Positions 18,570 to 27,478 of a stretch of 64,000 nucleotides of DNA are shown piece by piece. The stretch lies in contig NZ_JAQYWB010000011.1 of the NCBI RefSeq assembly GCF_030145185.1, forward strand, positions 37,447-101,446, read 5' to 3'. Below the pieces are notes generated by a model. That model was given only the letters and a program-made list of their open reading frames with translations. It made no database searches and had not been told where the DNA came from. The position numbers and the translations under genes are program-made. Position 1 is the first letter of the stretch; every line of letters starts with the position of its first letter. This DNA is from Desulfoluna sp. GTDB taxonomy: Bacteria; Desulfobacterota; Desulfobacteria; Desulfobacterales; Desulfolunaceae.

Positions 18570-20717
18570 ATGGGAAGCGTCCCCACGTCATCCGGTGCCA
18601 GCGATTCCAGCGAGCGATTGACGACGTCTCTGTTTCCAGTGGAAAACAGGGGCAGCCTACTTCTTTACGGTCTCGACGGTGAGGCCGAAGCGTTTTTAAT
18701 GAACGCTCTGGATGGTCAGGGGCTTCAGGCTCGCATTATGACCTTGTACCGGTGTATGAGCCCGGGTGAGGCCGATGCGGTTTCCTCGACCTGCAACAAC
18801 CTGGTGGCGGTGGTGGCCCGGCAGGGCACCCCCGGAACCGATGAGGTGGTGACGCGTCTTCGCAACCTTCCCTCCCATGCGACCCTTCACGTCTTTTATT
18901 TTCTCAATACCCCCGAGGAGAAGGCCCCGTCAGGCCCTTTTATGCGGTCAGTGGCGCTTTTTCGACCCGACGCGGCAGAGGTGTTGGCCGATGGGATGCA
19001 AGAGGCCCTTTGCATGGGCGTTCCCGAAAACGATTCCTCGATGTTGACCGAGGAGGTGGATGAGAAGGTTCGTGAACGAACCCTTGAGTTGCGCCAGGCC
19101 ATGGAACGTTTGAAGTTTTTTGCCGAACGCGCTGAGGCGGCCAACCGGGCCAAGAGCACCTTTCTGGCCAATATGAGCCATGAGATCCGCACGCCCATGA
19201 ATGGGGTGGTGGGCATGACAGAGCTGCTTTTGGGAACACGTCTCGGCTCGGAGCAGCTTGAATACGTGAACATTATTCGAAGCAGCGCCACCTCCCTTGT
19301 GACTATTATTAACGCCATCCTGGATTATTCCAAGGTGGAGGCCGGCAAACTCGATCTGGAGAAGATCCCCTTTGACCTCCGCAGCGCGGTGGAAGATGTG
19401 ATGGATTTGATCTCTGTGCGGGCTGCCAAAAAGGACGTCGGGTTGACCGGCATCATCGATGACGCTGTGCCGTCCTTTATCAATGGTGACCCGGTACGCC
19501 TGAAGCAGGTGCTGACCAACCTCATGGACAATGCTGTCAAGTTTACCGGAAAAGGGGCTGTTTCCCTGGTCATTACCCCGGTGACCGTGAGTGAGGAGCA
19601 GGCTATTTTGCGTTTTGAGGTGGCCGATACCGGGATCGGGATTTGCGAAGAGGAGGTCGAGGAGCTGTTTACCCCGTTTACTCAGCAGGATGCCTCCGTT
19701 ACCCGGAAGTACGGAGGGACGGGTTTGGGGCTCTCCATTTGCAAGCAGATTGTGGAGATGATGGGCGGGGAGATCGGTGCGGAGAGGCAACCCGAGGGGG
19801 GCGCTCTTTTTTGGTTTACCGCGGTCTTTTCTCGGGTGGGGGCGGGGTCCCGGCCTTATCCGGTTCCGGAAAAGCTCCGGCAGGGCAAATATCTCGTGGT
19901 GGCCGAAAATCTACCTGTACGTAAATCGGTGCGTAATCTTTTGAAATCGGCTGAGCTTCGGTGCGAAGAGGCCTTAAACGGTTACCATGCGATGGAAATT
20001 CTCCGGGCCGCGGGCTCACTGCGCGCTGTCAGCATGGTGATTGTCGACGGCGATCTGTCCATCATGAAGCCGGAAGAATTGGCTCAGCGTGTGAAAGAGC
20101 GGTATGGCAATGCCTTGCCCCTGCTTTTGCTGACAAATCGGGGCAAAGGCCCTCAGCTCGATGAACTGGAGATCATGGGCTACCATGCCATGGTCACCAA
20201 GCCGGTGAAGGTGCAGGGGCTTCTGGAGGGGCTGTCCGTGGCGGTGGCGTCGGCTTCCCCGGCCGAAGGTTTGGGGGGGGGCAGCGATCAGGAGCGTGAA
20301 GTCGTGGAGGACGGGGAGGCTCTGGATAACCCAATCCTTGTGGTGGAGGATAACCCCACCAACCGGCTGGTTGCCCTGAAATTCCTTTCCAAGCTGTCTC
20401 TGCATGCGGATGTGGCGGTCAATGGGGTGGAAGCCGTCGATATGCTCAAAAAGAAGCGTTACGAGTTGGTCCTTATGGATGTGCAAATGCCGGAAATGGA
20501 TGGCCTCGCCGCCACCCGGTTGATTCGTGACCCGGCCTCGGGTGTTCGAAATCCTCAGGTTCCCGTGGTGGCCATGACCGCCCATGCCATGAAGGAAGAC
20601 AGCGACCGGTGCCTGCAAGCGGGGATGGATGCTTATATCTCCAAGCCTATCTCCATCAATGCCTTGAGGGCCGTGGTGAAACGATTTATGACGGATTTAA
20701 GTGTTTCCGCGTCCTGA
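18570..20717 (+). CDS. Cytosolic hybrid histidine kinase with two receiver domains
   Basis: 715 aa without membrane segments. Residues ~20-150 are a possible receiver-like or unknown sensor region; a coiled coil leads into HisKA with His204 in [15 protein letters not shown], then a HATPase domain with DNAVKFT, DTGIGI and [10 protein letters not shown]. Two receiver domains follow. The first (~435-555) has lost part of the acidic pocket (VVAENLPV) but keeps an Asp in VDGDLS; the second is canonical, with phospho-acceptor Asp637 in [11 protein letters not shown] and EDNPTNR at the pocket. No HPT domain, so relay to another protein is likely. AAGG seven bases before the ATG supports the start. 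Confidence 0.9.
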   Translation: MGSVPTSSGASDSSERLTTSLFPVENRGSLLLYGLDGEAEAFLMNALDGQGLQARIMTLYRCMSPGEADAVSSTCNNLVAVVARQGTPGTDEVVTRLRNLPSHATLHVFYFLNTPEEKAPSGPFMRSVALFRPDAAEVLADGMQEALCMGVPENDSSMLTEEVDEKVRERTLELRQAMERLKFFAERAEAANRAKSTFLANMSHEIRTPMNGVVGMTELLLGTRLGSEQLEYVNIIRSSATSLVTIINAILDYSKVEAGKLDLEKIPFDLRSAVEDVMDLISVRAAKKDVGLTGIIDDAVPSFINGDPVRLKQVLTNLMDNAVKFTGKGAVSLVITPVTVSEEQAILRFEVADTGIGICEEEVEELFTPFTQQDASVTRKYGGTGLGLSICKQIVEMMGGEIGAERQPEGGALFWFTAVFSRVGAGSRPYPVPEKLRQGKYLVVAENLPVRKSVRNLLKSAELRCEEALNGYHAMEILRAAGSLRAVSMVIVDGDLSIMKPEELAQRVKERYGNALPLLLLTNRGKGPQLDELEIMGYHAMVTKPVKVQGLLEGLSVAVASASPAEGLGGGSDQEREVVEDGEALDNPILVVEDNPTNRLVALKFLSKLSLHADVAVNGVEAVDMLKKKRYELVLMDVQMPEMDGLAATRLIRDPASGVRNPQVPVVAMTAHAMKEDSDRCLQAGMDAYISKPISINALRAVVKRFMTDLSVSAS

Positions 20718-21428
20718 GGTAAGGGACGCAAAGGCGCGTTCGCAGTTTTTTTTATTTTAGGAGTTGAACAGTGTTTTGTATATGATAAGCATATATTAAT
20801 GTATGGCCCTTCTACTGATGTTTTGATGACGGGTCTGTTTTCTGATGTTGTTTTGATATGGAGAGAATGCTGTCACAAAAAAGTCAAAGTAACCTGAGGG
20901 TTTATGATGGATTTTTTTGCGGGCAAATTAGGCATTGTTCCCTTGATAGCCTTTTGAGGGTGCCACAGGGCTGTGTTGTGCTGTTCTCTTGTGTACACCA
21001 CCCCTTTTCTCCTTGAGAGAAGCCATGGGGGCTTTTTTTCTTATTTCTGTGGAGCATCGGGTAGGCTAAGGTAAAAAACTGAAAACACAGTCGAAAAGTA
21101 GTGGGATTGAAATGGACGGTTCTTCTCTTTGATCAATTATCTATACCGATCGTATAAAAATAGGGAGAAGGTGTTGCAATGCCAAATGAACGGTAGTATA
21201 TATCCAAAATTGTTAGGGTAATTTTTATTTTAACTGTGCAGGTCAGTCCGAATACAATGTTCTTAAAAGTTGCGCCACTTTTGAGACATAAACCGGTAAG
21301 AGAGGCTCCTTATTAAGTGGCCGGCACCTGCTGCAGACGAACCATGTTTCTGTTGTGACATGTAATTTATGAAAAAAGTACGAGTACTCGGTCTCATGAA
21401 CGGAACCGAGAAGTTGGAGGGTATATAG
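20718..21428. other. 711-bp intergenic region with an orphan terminator-like hairpin
   Basis: No gene found. A T-rich tract directly follows the kinase stop (20745-20760). A TATATG-ATAAG-CATATA inverted repeat lies near 20778. AGCC-atggg-GGCT plus seven Ts at about 21022-21042 looks like a terminator, but no gene ends near it, so a small RNA could lie upstream. CGAGTACTCG (21381-21390) is a perfect palindrome, and CTCGGT/ACCGAG brackets 21386-21409; both are just before the TetR gene and may be its operator. Confidence 0.45.
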
Positions 21429-22037
21429 ATGACCGATAAGTCAACATTCATGCGTCTTAGAGAGAATGAGCGAGAAGTGCGTAAAGGGTTGATTATTTCA
21501 GCCGCCATGAAGCTTTTTGAAACCAAGAACTTTCACGAAATCGGGATGCGGGATATTGCCAGCGAAGCCGGCGTCTCCGCCGCATCCATTTATCGCTACT
21601 TTCCCAGCCGTGATGATCTTTTTGTTGAAGCCCTGATCCGGGACATCAATAAAATTGAGCAGCTCCTGGAGAGTCGTCTCAAGGCGGGAGGAAGCACAGA
21701 ATCTCTGGCCGTGGCCGTTGTGGATTACATGATCGACAATGAAGCGACCTTTCAGATGATGTGTCATTTTCTTATGCGAGGAGAAGAGAATCCCCGTGCT
21801 TTGAAGAAATTCAACGCGGTTCTTCTCTATTTTACCAAGATGTTCGATGAGGTGGTTAAAAAATCTGATGGGGAAACTCCCCTTCGTTTTCACAGCCAGG
21901 CTTTTTTTGCATCCCTTGCAGGCATTGTCATGACCTTTCGCAATTACCCCGGTCGAAACGAGGCGGAGCGTCGTGCGTACATGCATAAGCTGGCTCTTCT
22001 GATCATGCGTGAAGGCGCCTCCCTTGAATCTATCTGA
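21429..22037 (+). CDS. TetR family transcriptional regulator
   Basis: 202 aa. The N-terminal HTH is canonical: GLIISAAMKLFETKNFHEIG, then MRDIASEAGVSAASIYRYFPSRDDLF in overlapping segments. The C-terminal ligand-binding domain is divergent, as usual. GGAGG eight bases before the ATG fixes the start. It lies upstream of, and in the same direction as, the alcohol/aldehyde oxidation operon, separated from it by a strong terminator, so it is its own transcription unit and a likely regulator of either itself (palindrome at 21381) or the operon (palindrome at 22257). Confidence 0.9.
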   Translation: MTDKSTFMRLRENEREVRKGLIISAAMKLFETKNFHEIGMRDIASEAGVSAASIYRYFPSRDDLFVEALIRDINKIEQLLESRLKAGGSTESLAVAVVDYMIDNEATFQMMCHFLMRGEENPRALKKFNAVLLYFTKMFDEVVKKSDGETPLRFHSQAFFASLAGIVMTFRNYPGRNEAERRAYMHKLALLIMREGASLESI

Positions 22038-22146
22038 TGCCTGGGATTTTCCCCTGCATGGAGGGTTTTGACGGCATGCGGCATCACGGAGCTGTTCGAG
22101 ATGTGTGACGGTTCCTTGAGGCGTGTTTCGTTTTTATAAGAGTGTC

Positions 22147-22189
22147 AACCGGCATTCCACCTGAACCAGGGTGGTCTGCCGGTTTTTTT
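22147..22189 (+). terminator. Strong rho-independent terminator after tetR
   Basis: AACCGGCA pairs with TGCCGGTT and the inner CCACC with GGTGG, followed by seven Ts. It separates the regulator from the downstream operon. Confidence 0.9.
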
Positions 22190-22213
22190 GTTTTTATCAT
22201 CTGTTTCGGGTGG

Positions 22214-22243
22214 CTTGACAGGCACCGATGCCCTGCTATATAG
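22214..22243 (+). promoter_or_regulatory. Sigma-70-like promoter of the alcohol/aldehyde oxidation operon
   Basis: A perfect TTGACA box is followed after 16 bases by TATATA (or after 18 by TATAGT). It lies directly after the tetR terminator and about 180 bp before the first gene of the operon. Confidence 0.65.
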
Positions 22244-22256
22244 TCTTAGCCAAGGT

Positions 22257-22274
22257 GTCGGCCAGCTGGCCGAC
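22257..22274 (+). promoter_or_regulatory. Perfect 18-bp palindrome at the expected transcription start
   Basis: GTCGGCCAGCTGGCCGAC is an uninterrupted inverted repeat about 14 bases after the -10 box. This is a standard place for a repressor operator, and the TetR encoded just upstream is the obvious candidate. As RNA it would form a 7-bp stem with an AGCU loop. Confidence 0.65.
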
Positions 22275-22279
22275 TGCCG

Positions 22280-22312
22280 AAAAGAGTGGGACGCAAGGCG
22301 ACTCTTTTTTTT
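22280..22312 (+). terminator. Attenuator-like terminator in the operon leader
   Basis: AAAAGAGT (22280-22287) pairs with ACTCTTTT (22301-22308) over a 13-base loop and is followed by more Ts. It lies between the putative promoter and the first gene, so it could end transcription early. The segment CCGAAAAGAGTGGGACGCAA resembles part of the c-di-GMP-I (GEMM) aptamer, but the upstream GCAAACC and the tetraloop-receptor arm are not visible. Confidence 0.5.
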
Positions 22313-22421
22313 GCATAAAAACAGAACAATGTTTTTTATGTGCCAGGGCCGTTACGAAAGGTTTCCATTATGATTAGGTGGCAGGATGTAAGCCTAATTC
22401 AGACAGCAGCGAGGAGCAGGT

Positions 22422-22949
22422 ATGGGACAATTCAGAGAGGTTACGTCGGGGCGAAGGGTGGTTCAAAAGCTCTACATTACAATCATGCTCTGGTTCGTGG
22501 GCCGCGCCATTGTCGCGGCGTACAAGTCGGACCCGGAGGTGCGGCGGGAGTTTGACACCCTGCCGGGGGGCTTTACGTTTTCCCTGGGCGTCCTGCCTGT
22601 GGGGCCTCGGATGGTGATCCGAAAAGAGCAAGACGGCAAGGTCCGCTATCTGGGTCAGGGTAAGGGAGAGGTCATGGATCTGGACCTGACCATCAAGCAT
22701 ATGCAGGCCTTCTTCATGATCCTTTCCTTTCAGGAGAGTACGTCCACAGCCAACGCCAGAGCCCGTCTTTACGTGGATGGCGGGGTTCCAGAGGCGTGTG
22801 CGGTGGTGCGTGTCCTGGATGTCGTCCAGGTTCATCTCTTACCCAAATTTATCGCCAAATTAGCCGTAAAACGATACCCCGCATGGTCCTGGACCCGTCA
22901 TATTCTGGTCCGGAGCAAAGTCTATCTTCGAACCGTGACAGGCATATGA
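22422..22949 (+). CDS. SCP2-like/unknown protein, first gene of the alcohol-aldehyde oxidation operon
   Basis: 175 aa, family not firmly recognised. The central part (VMDLDLTIKHMQAFFMILSF, then a basic C-terminus) looks like a sterol-carrier-protein-2-type fold that holds a hydrophobic ligand; this is a weak inference. There is no signal peptide; one amphipathic N-terminal stretch (VVQKLYITIMLWFVGRAIVAA) might contact membrane. GAGGAG precedes the ATG. It lies 17 bp ahead of the alcohol dehydrogenase homologues, so it may present a hydrophobic alcohol or help assemble the complex. Confidence 0.7.
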   Translation: MGQFREVTSGRRVVQKLYITIMLWFVGRAIVAAYKSDPEVRREFDTLPGGFTFSLGVLPVGPRMVIRKEQDGKVRYLGQGKGEVMDLDLTIKHMQAFFMILSFQESTSTANARARLYVDGGVPEACAVVRVLDVVQVHLLPKFIAKLAVKRYPAWSWTRHILVRSKVYLRTVTGI

Positions 22950-22966
22950 GAAGGGAGTGAGGCATT

Positions 22967-24211
22967 ATGGATACGGGTGTAAAGCAGTTTGTTTTTCCAT
23001 CGAAGATCGGGGCTGGAACACGGGCTCTCGAGCATCTCCCCTTCGATCTGGCCGGGTTTGGAGCCATACGTCCCCTGGTAATCTGCACCGCTGAGATGGA
23101 CACGAGGGGGGGGCTTAAGTCTTTGGTGTCGGCGTTTAAGGGCTCCGGTTTAACCTTTGGTGTTTACGGTATGGACGGGGAGGCTTCGCTTGAGACGGTA
23201 CGGGAGGTTTGGGGACACTACCATGATGGTGGGTTTGATGCGGTGATCGCCGTGGGGGGCGGATCCCTGGTGGATGTGGCCAAATGTCTGGCGGTGGCAG
23301 CCGAAGGAGGGCCCGATGAGTTGAGGCGCCTTTTCAACGAGGGGGGGGCTGTGACGGCCACCTCGCCTTTTGCCTGGGTTCCCACCCTGGGACTGACGGG
23401 TCGGGAGGCCGCCCCTGAAGCCTGCATAGGTGTAGAACGTCTCCATGGCACGGCCCTCTCACCCAAATTGATTGCCGTGGACCCTCGGATGCTCCAAAGG
23501 CCCGGTTCTCCTGGCCTTGCGGAGGCCGGTCTGGGCGCACTGGCTGCGGCCCTTTGCCTGTATGAGTCAGGGGAGGTGAATCGTCTGGCCTTGCCCTATG
23601 CTCGGCTGACGGCGCAGCAGATGATGGTCGGGTTGGAGCCTCTTTTGTCCCCATCGCTTGATCGGCAGAGCCGGCTTTCACGGTGGGTCGGCATGGGCGG
23701 AACACGGGAAGAGGAGGTGGCGTTTGTGACTGCCATGGCCGTTTCCGGGGGGTTGCTTCCCGAGGCCCAAAAAAGCCTCACCTTTGTTTTGGCCGATATG
23801 CTGGTCCCGTTAAGCCGTTGCTCGCGCGAGGTGCTGGCCGCTGTTCTCCTGCCGAATGTCCTGGAGTTTGCCCACCGGGTCAGGGGAGACGATCTGTCTG
23901 ATATGCTCTCCGCCCTGGGGGGGCTTGATCTGCTTTGTTCCACGCCGGTCCCCCAGCGCACCGATGCCGCCCTGGCACGAGTGCGAGAGAACATGAATCG
24001 TCTCTGGCTTTTTTCTGCCGGCAATCTTCCCCGAACCCTTGCCGAAGCAGGTATCGAACGCGAGGCCCTCCTGGGCATCTGCGACGCGGCCTCGGCCATG
24101 ACCGAGGGGTGGCAGAGCCATGAGGTGGAGAGGCTCCTTCTTGCCGCTTACAACGGGGTCCTCCCCGATCTGAAGAGTCAGCCGACCCGAGCCACACAGG
24201 AGGTTTCATAA
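22967..24211 (+). CDS. Iron-type alcohol dehydrogenase homologue lacking all metal ligands (probable pseudoenzyme)
   Basis: 414 aa, the full length of group III (Fe-type) alcohol dehydrogenases. The nucleotide-binding motif is kept (AVGGGSLVDVAK), but aligned with the next gene all four metal ligands are gone: the Asp and His of the DAMTHAIEAY motif are Gly and Ala here (AGLGALAAALCLY), and the two His of the MVHTLGH...VPHG motif are Phe and Arg. The PTTAGTGSE loop reads PTLGLTGRE. It should therefore not reduce or oxidise alcohols by the family mechanism and probably serves as a structural or regulatory partner. Its stop overlaps the start of the active paralogue (TAATG), the pattern of coupled subunits. 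Confidence 0.88.
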   Translation: MDTGVKQFVFPSKIGAGTRALEHLPFDLAGFGAIRPLVICTAEMDTRGGLKSLVSAFKGSGLTFGVYGMDGEASLETVREVWGHYHDGGFDAVIAVGGGSLVDVAKCLAVAAEGGPDELRRLFNEGGAVTATSPFAWVPTLGLTGREAAPEACIGVERLHGTALSPKLIAVDPRMLQRPGSPGLAEAGLGALAAALCLYESGEVNRLALPYARLTAQQMMVGLEPLLSPSLDRQSRLSRWVGMGGTREEEVAFVTAMAVSGGLLPEAQKSLTFVLADMLVPLSRCSREVLAAVLLPNVLEFAHRVRGDDLSDMLSALGGLDLLCSTPVPQRTDAALARVRENMNRLWLFSAGNLPRTLAEAGIEREALLGICDAASAMTEGWQSHEVERLLLAAYNGVLPDLKSQPTRATQEVS

Positions 24212-25458
24212 TGTACAATCCCGGTTATTATGAATTTTATTGCGGTGTAAAAACCGTGGCTGGTCATCATGCGTTGGAGCGCATTCCTGCCCTTCTCAAA
24301 GAGCTGGGGGCGTCAAAGCCTATGATTATCACCGACAAAGGGGTGGCGGCGGCGGGTCTGGTGACCGTTGTTGCACAGGCCCTTGAGGCGGGAATGCCGG
24401 CGGTGGTCGTGGAAGATGATGTGCCCGTGGATTCCGATGTGGGCACGGTGCACCGCATTGCCTCCGTGTATCTCAGCAAAGGGTGTGATGCCCTTATCGC
24501 CGTGGGGGGCGGGTCGGTGATGGACACGGCCAAGGGGGTCAATATCGTGGTCTCCGAAGAGGCTGAGAATCTGCTCGATTTTGCAGGGGCCGGGGTGTTG
24601 AAGAGGGCCTTGAAACCTCTGGTGGCGGTTCCCACCACAGCGGGGACCGGATCAGAGGTGACCATGGTGGCGGTCATCAATGATCCGTCGGTGAACCGCA
24701 AGCTGCTTTTTACTTCTCATTTTCTTTTGCCCGACATCGCCGTTCTCGATTCGCGCATGACCTTGACCCTCCCGTCCCATTTGACGGCGGCCACCGCCAT
24801 GGATGCCATGACCCATGCCATCGAGGCCTACACCTGTCTCTCCAAAAATCCCATCAGCGATGCCTTTGCCATGGAGGCGGTGTCCTTGATTTCTCGGAAT
24901 CTGCTTTCGGTGGTGGATCGTCCTGACGATCAGGAGGGCCGATTGGCCCTTGCTGTCGCGGCAAACTTGGCCGGGATTGCTTTTTCCAACTCCATGGTGG
25001 GGATGGTGCATACCCTGGGACATTCGGTGGGGGGCGTCTGCCATGTGCCTCACGGGACCTGCATGTCGATTCTGCTTCCTTACGGCCTGGAGTACAACAT
25101 GCATAAAAATGGTCGCTGGACCGGGGAATTGCTCTACCCCATCGCCGGGGAAGCAATCTATGCCGCAACCGCGGTCGAGAAACGGGCGGATAAGGCCGTG
25201 GCCTGTATCCGTCAATTTAACCAGGCCCTTTTTGAGGCCACCGGCGGGCGTCACAGTCGGTGCTTCAAGGAAGTGCTGGACGCGCAGGGGAAACCCGCCG
25301 TACCCCGGGAAAAACTGGCCGATATTGCCCAGACGGCCTTGGGAGATGGCTCGATTTTTTACAACCCCGAGGAGGTGGATTTTGAGGATGCCCTCATGGT
25401 GATGGAGGCGGCCTGGGCCGGGGATCCCCTGGATCGGAGCTTGGTAAAAACCGCTTAG
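24211..25458 (+). CDS. Iron-containing alcohol dehydrogenase
   Basis: 415 aa, complete. Nucleotide-binding AVGGGSVMDTAK, the VPTTAGTGSEVT loop, the metal ligands Asp and His in MDAMTHAIEAY, and the two His in GMVHTLGH and VPHGTCMSILLP are all present. It should oxidise a primary or secondary alcohol to the aldehyde or ketone with NAD(P)+ (or run in reverse) in the cytoplasm. AGGAGG sits seven bases before the ATG, and the start overlaps the preceding pseudoenzyme gene by one base. A hairpin spacer and the AFOR gene follow. The alcohol substrate is unknown. Confidence 0.93.
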   Translation: MYNPGYYEFYCGVKTVAGHHALERIPALLKELGASKPMIITDKGVAAAGLVTVVAQALEAGMPAVVVEDDVPVDSDVGTVHRIASVYLSKGCDALIAVGGGSVMDTAKGVNIVVSEEAENLLDFAGAGVLKRALKPLVAVPTTAGTGSEVTMVAVINDPSVNRKLLFTSHFLLPDIAVLDSRMTLTLPSHLTAATAMDAMTHAIEAYTCLSKNPISDAFAMEAVSLISRNLLSVVDRPDDQEGRLALAVAANLAGIAFSNSMVGMVHTLGHSVGGVCHVPHGTCMSILLPYGLEYNMHKNGRWTGELLYPIAGEAIYAATAVEKRADKAVACIRQFNQALFEATGGRHSRCFKEVLDAQGKPAVPREKLADIAQTALGDGSIFYNPEEVDFEDALMVMEAAWAGDPLDRSLVKTA

Positions 25459-25463
25459 GAGAG

Positions 25464-25496
25464 CTGTGGCCAAAGGCCGAAAGGCCAACTCCACAG
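25464..25496 (+). promoter_or_regulatory. Intercistronic hairpin between alcohol dehydrogenase and AFOR genes
   Basis: CTGTGG pairs with CCACAG, enclosing GGCC-GAAA-GGCC. There is no T tract, so it is more likely an mRNA processing or stability element than a terminator. Confidence 0.55.
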
Positions 25497-25510
25497 TATA
25501 GGGAGTGAAT

Positions 25511-27466
25511 ATGGGTAATGGATACATGGGCAAGGTCCTGATTGTGGACCTTGGAACCCGAAATATCACGGAAGAAGAGATCCCGGATCGGATTTACCGG
25601 CAGTATCTTTCGGGAATGGGCTTAGGGGCTTACATGCTTTACAAGCATATTCCGGCCGGAGCCGATCCTCTGGGACCGGACAATATGCTCGGGTTTGTTT
25701 CCGGGCTTTTGACAGGCACAGGCAGTCTCTTTACCGGGCGGTGGACCCTGGTGGGGAAATCGCCCCTCACCGGAGGGTGGGGAGACGCCAACTGCGGCGG
25801 CACCTTTTCTCCGGCCATCAAGCATTGTGGCTATGACGGTATTTTTGTCCGCGGGATCAGTGAGACCCCGGTCTATCTTTATATCAATGATCAGGGTCCA
25901 GAGCTTCGGGACGCCTCCCAGGTATGGGGAAAGGATACCGTAGAGACCGAAGCGCATTTCCGAAAAGATTGGACGGGGCGGCAGCTGGGAATTGCCTGTA
26001 TTGGTCCGGCCGGGGAGGGGGTTTCCCTGATTTCAGGGGTCTCCACCGACAACGGGCGCATGGCGGCCCGCTCCGGGCTGGGGGCGGTGATGGGCTCCAA
26101 ACGATTGAAGGCAGTGGTTCTGGCCGGGAACAAGCGTATTGTTCCGCGCAATCGGATGGAGATGAAGCGCATCAGCGCCATCTGTAATAAATGGGTGCAG
26201 TTTCAGCCCCCCTTTATGACCGCCACGATGATGGCGGGCACCGGGGCGCTTATGCGGGCGCTTCCGAGTGTCATGGCCCAGGACGGCCTGTTGTACAAGA
26301 TGATGCTGAAAAAATGGGGCACGGTCTCCATGAACCAGATGTCTGTGGAGATGGGGGACTCTCCCATCAAGAACTGGAAAGGGAGCAACAGAGACTGGGG
26401 GCTGTTTAAAAGCCACAGCTCCAATCCAGAGGCTTTCTCCCGTTGCGAGGAGGTAAAGTATCATTGCTATTCCTGCCCCTTGGGGTGTGGGGGCATCTGC
26501 AGCACCACCGGAAAATTTCAGGAGACACACAAGCCCGAATACGAGACGGTGCTCTCCCTGGGAGGCTTGCTTCTGAACAAGGATATCGACTCCATTTTTT
26601 ATCTCAACGAACTCCTCAATCGGGCCGGGATGGACTCTATCAGCGCGGGACACGCCGTGGCTTTTGCCATTGAGTGTTATGAGGAGGGGGTCTTTACCAA
26701 GAAGGACACCGACGGCCTGGAACTCACCTGGGGCAACAGCGAGGCCATTGTGAGCCTGATCGAAAAGATGGTGGCCCGCGAAGGCATCGGGCACATCCTG
26801 GCCGATGGGGTCAAGCAGGCGTCCCTTCGTATCGGAAAAGGTTCTGAGGCGTTTGCCGTTCACGCCGGGGGGCAGGAACCGGCCATGCACGACTCACGAA
26901 ACGACCCGGGCTTTGCCTTGCATTACAGCGTGGAGCCCTCCCCGGGCAAGCACACCGTGGGCTCGGGCCTTTATTACGAGATGTTCAAGCTCTGGCAGGT
27001 GGTGGAGGGGCTCCCCCGCGTTTCGCCACTTTATATGAAAGGCAGCAAGTACAAGGCCGATGAAGACAAGGCAAAGGCGGGGGCTGCCAACAGTCAGTTT
27101 ATGAATATTGTTAACGGGTCCGGCCTCTGTCTCTTTGGGGCGCTCCTTGGCTCGAAACGAATTCGGGTATTTGACTGGCTGAATGCCGCCACCGGATGGA
27201 CGCTGACTCCCCAGGAGTACATGGCGGTGGGGGCCAACGTCCAGACCCTGCGTCAGGCCTTTAACGTGCGCCACGGCATCGAACCGAAGAGTTTTAAGGT
27301 CTCAGATCGGGCCTTGGGGCGACCGATTCAGACAAAGGGCGCCAACAAGGGACGAACCGTGGAGATTGAGACGATGATGAGGGATTACTGGCTCCAGTTC
27401 GGGTGGGATCCCGAGACCGGGAAACCATTTCATGAAACCATTCAGGAACTCGAAGCGGGGTTGTAA
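25511..27466 (+). CDS. Aldehyde:ferredoxin oxidoreductase (tungsten enzyme, AFOR family)
   Basis: About 651 aa. The N-terminus (GYMGKVLIVDLGTRNI) and the tungstopterin-binding segment SPLTGGWGDANCGGTFSP are typical. The Fe-S ligands are CYSCPLGC (CxxCxxxC) near residue 320 plus the distal Cys in GSGLCLFG. The enzyme oxidises aldehydes to carboxylates with ferredoxin as electron acceptor, or reduces acids when ferredoxin is strongly reduced. The start ATG 25511 has AGGGAG six bases upstream; GTG 25505 is also in frame. It sits between the alcohol dehydrogenases and a polyferredoxin, matching an alcohol-aldehyde-acid path. Confidence 0.94.
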   Translation: MGNGYMGKVLIVDLGTRNITEEEIPDRIYRQYLSGMGLGAYMLYKHIPAGADPLGPDNMLGFVSGLLTGTGSLFTGRWTLVGKSPLTGGWGDANCGGTFSPAIKHCGYDGIFVRGISETPVYLYINDQGPELRDASQVWGKDTVETEAHFRKDWTGRQLGIACIGPAGEGVSLISGVSTDNGRMAARSGLGAVMGSKRLKAVVLAGNKRIVPRNRMEMKRISAICNKWVQFQPPFMTATMMAGTGALMRALPSVMAQDGLLYKMMLKKWGTVSMNQMSVEMGDSPIKNWKGSNRDWGLFKSHSSNPEAFSRCEEVKYHCYSCPLGCGGICSTTGKFQETHKPEYETVLSLGGLLLNKDIDSIFYLNELLNRAGMDSISAGHAVAFAIECYEEGVFTKKDTDGLELTWGNSEAIVSLIEKMVAREGIGHILADGVKQASLRIGKGSEAFAVHAGGQEPAMHDSRNDPGFALHYSVEPSPGKHTVGSGLYYEMFKLWQVVEGLPRVSPLYMKGSKYKADEDKAKAGAANSQFMNIVNGSGLCLFGALLGSKRIRVFDWLNAATGWTLTPQEYMAVGANVQTLRQAFNVRHGIEPKSFKVSDRALGRPIQTKGANKGRTVEIETMMRDYWLQFGWDPETGKPFHETIQELEAGL

Positions 27467-27478
27467 AGGGGAAGATCT

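Noticed and set aside
22257..22312. Complete c-di-GMP-I riboswitch
   Set aside because: Only the GAAAAGAGT-GGGACGCAA part fits; the preceding GCAAACC and the 3' stem with its receptor are missing, so it is kept only as a resemblance in the leader finding.
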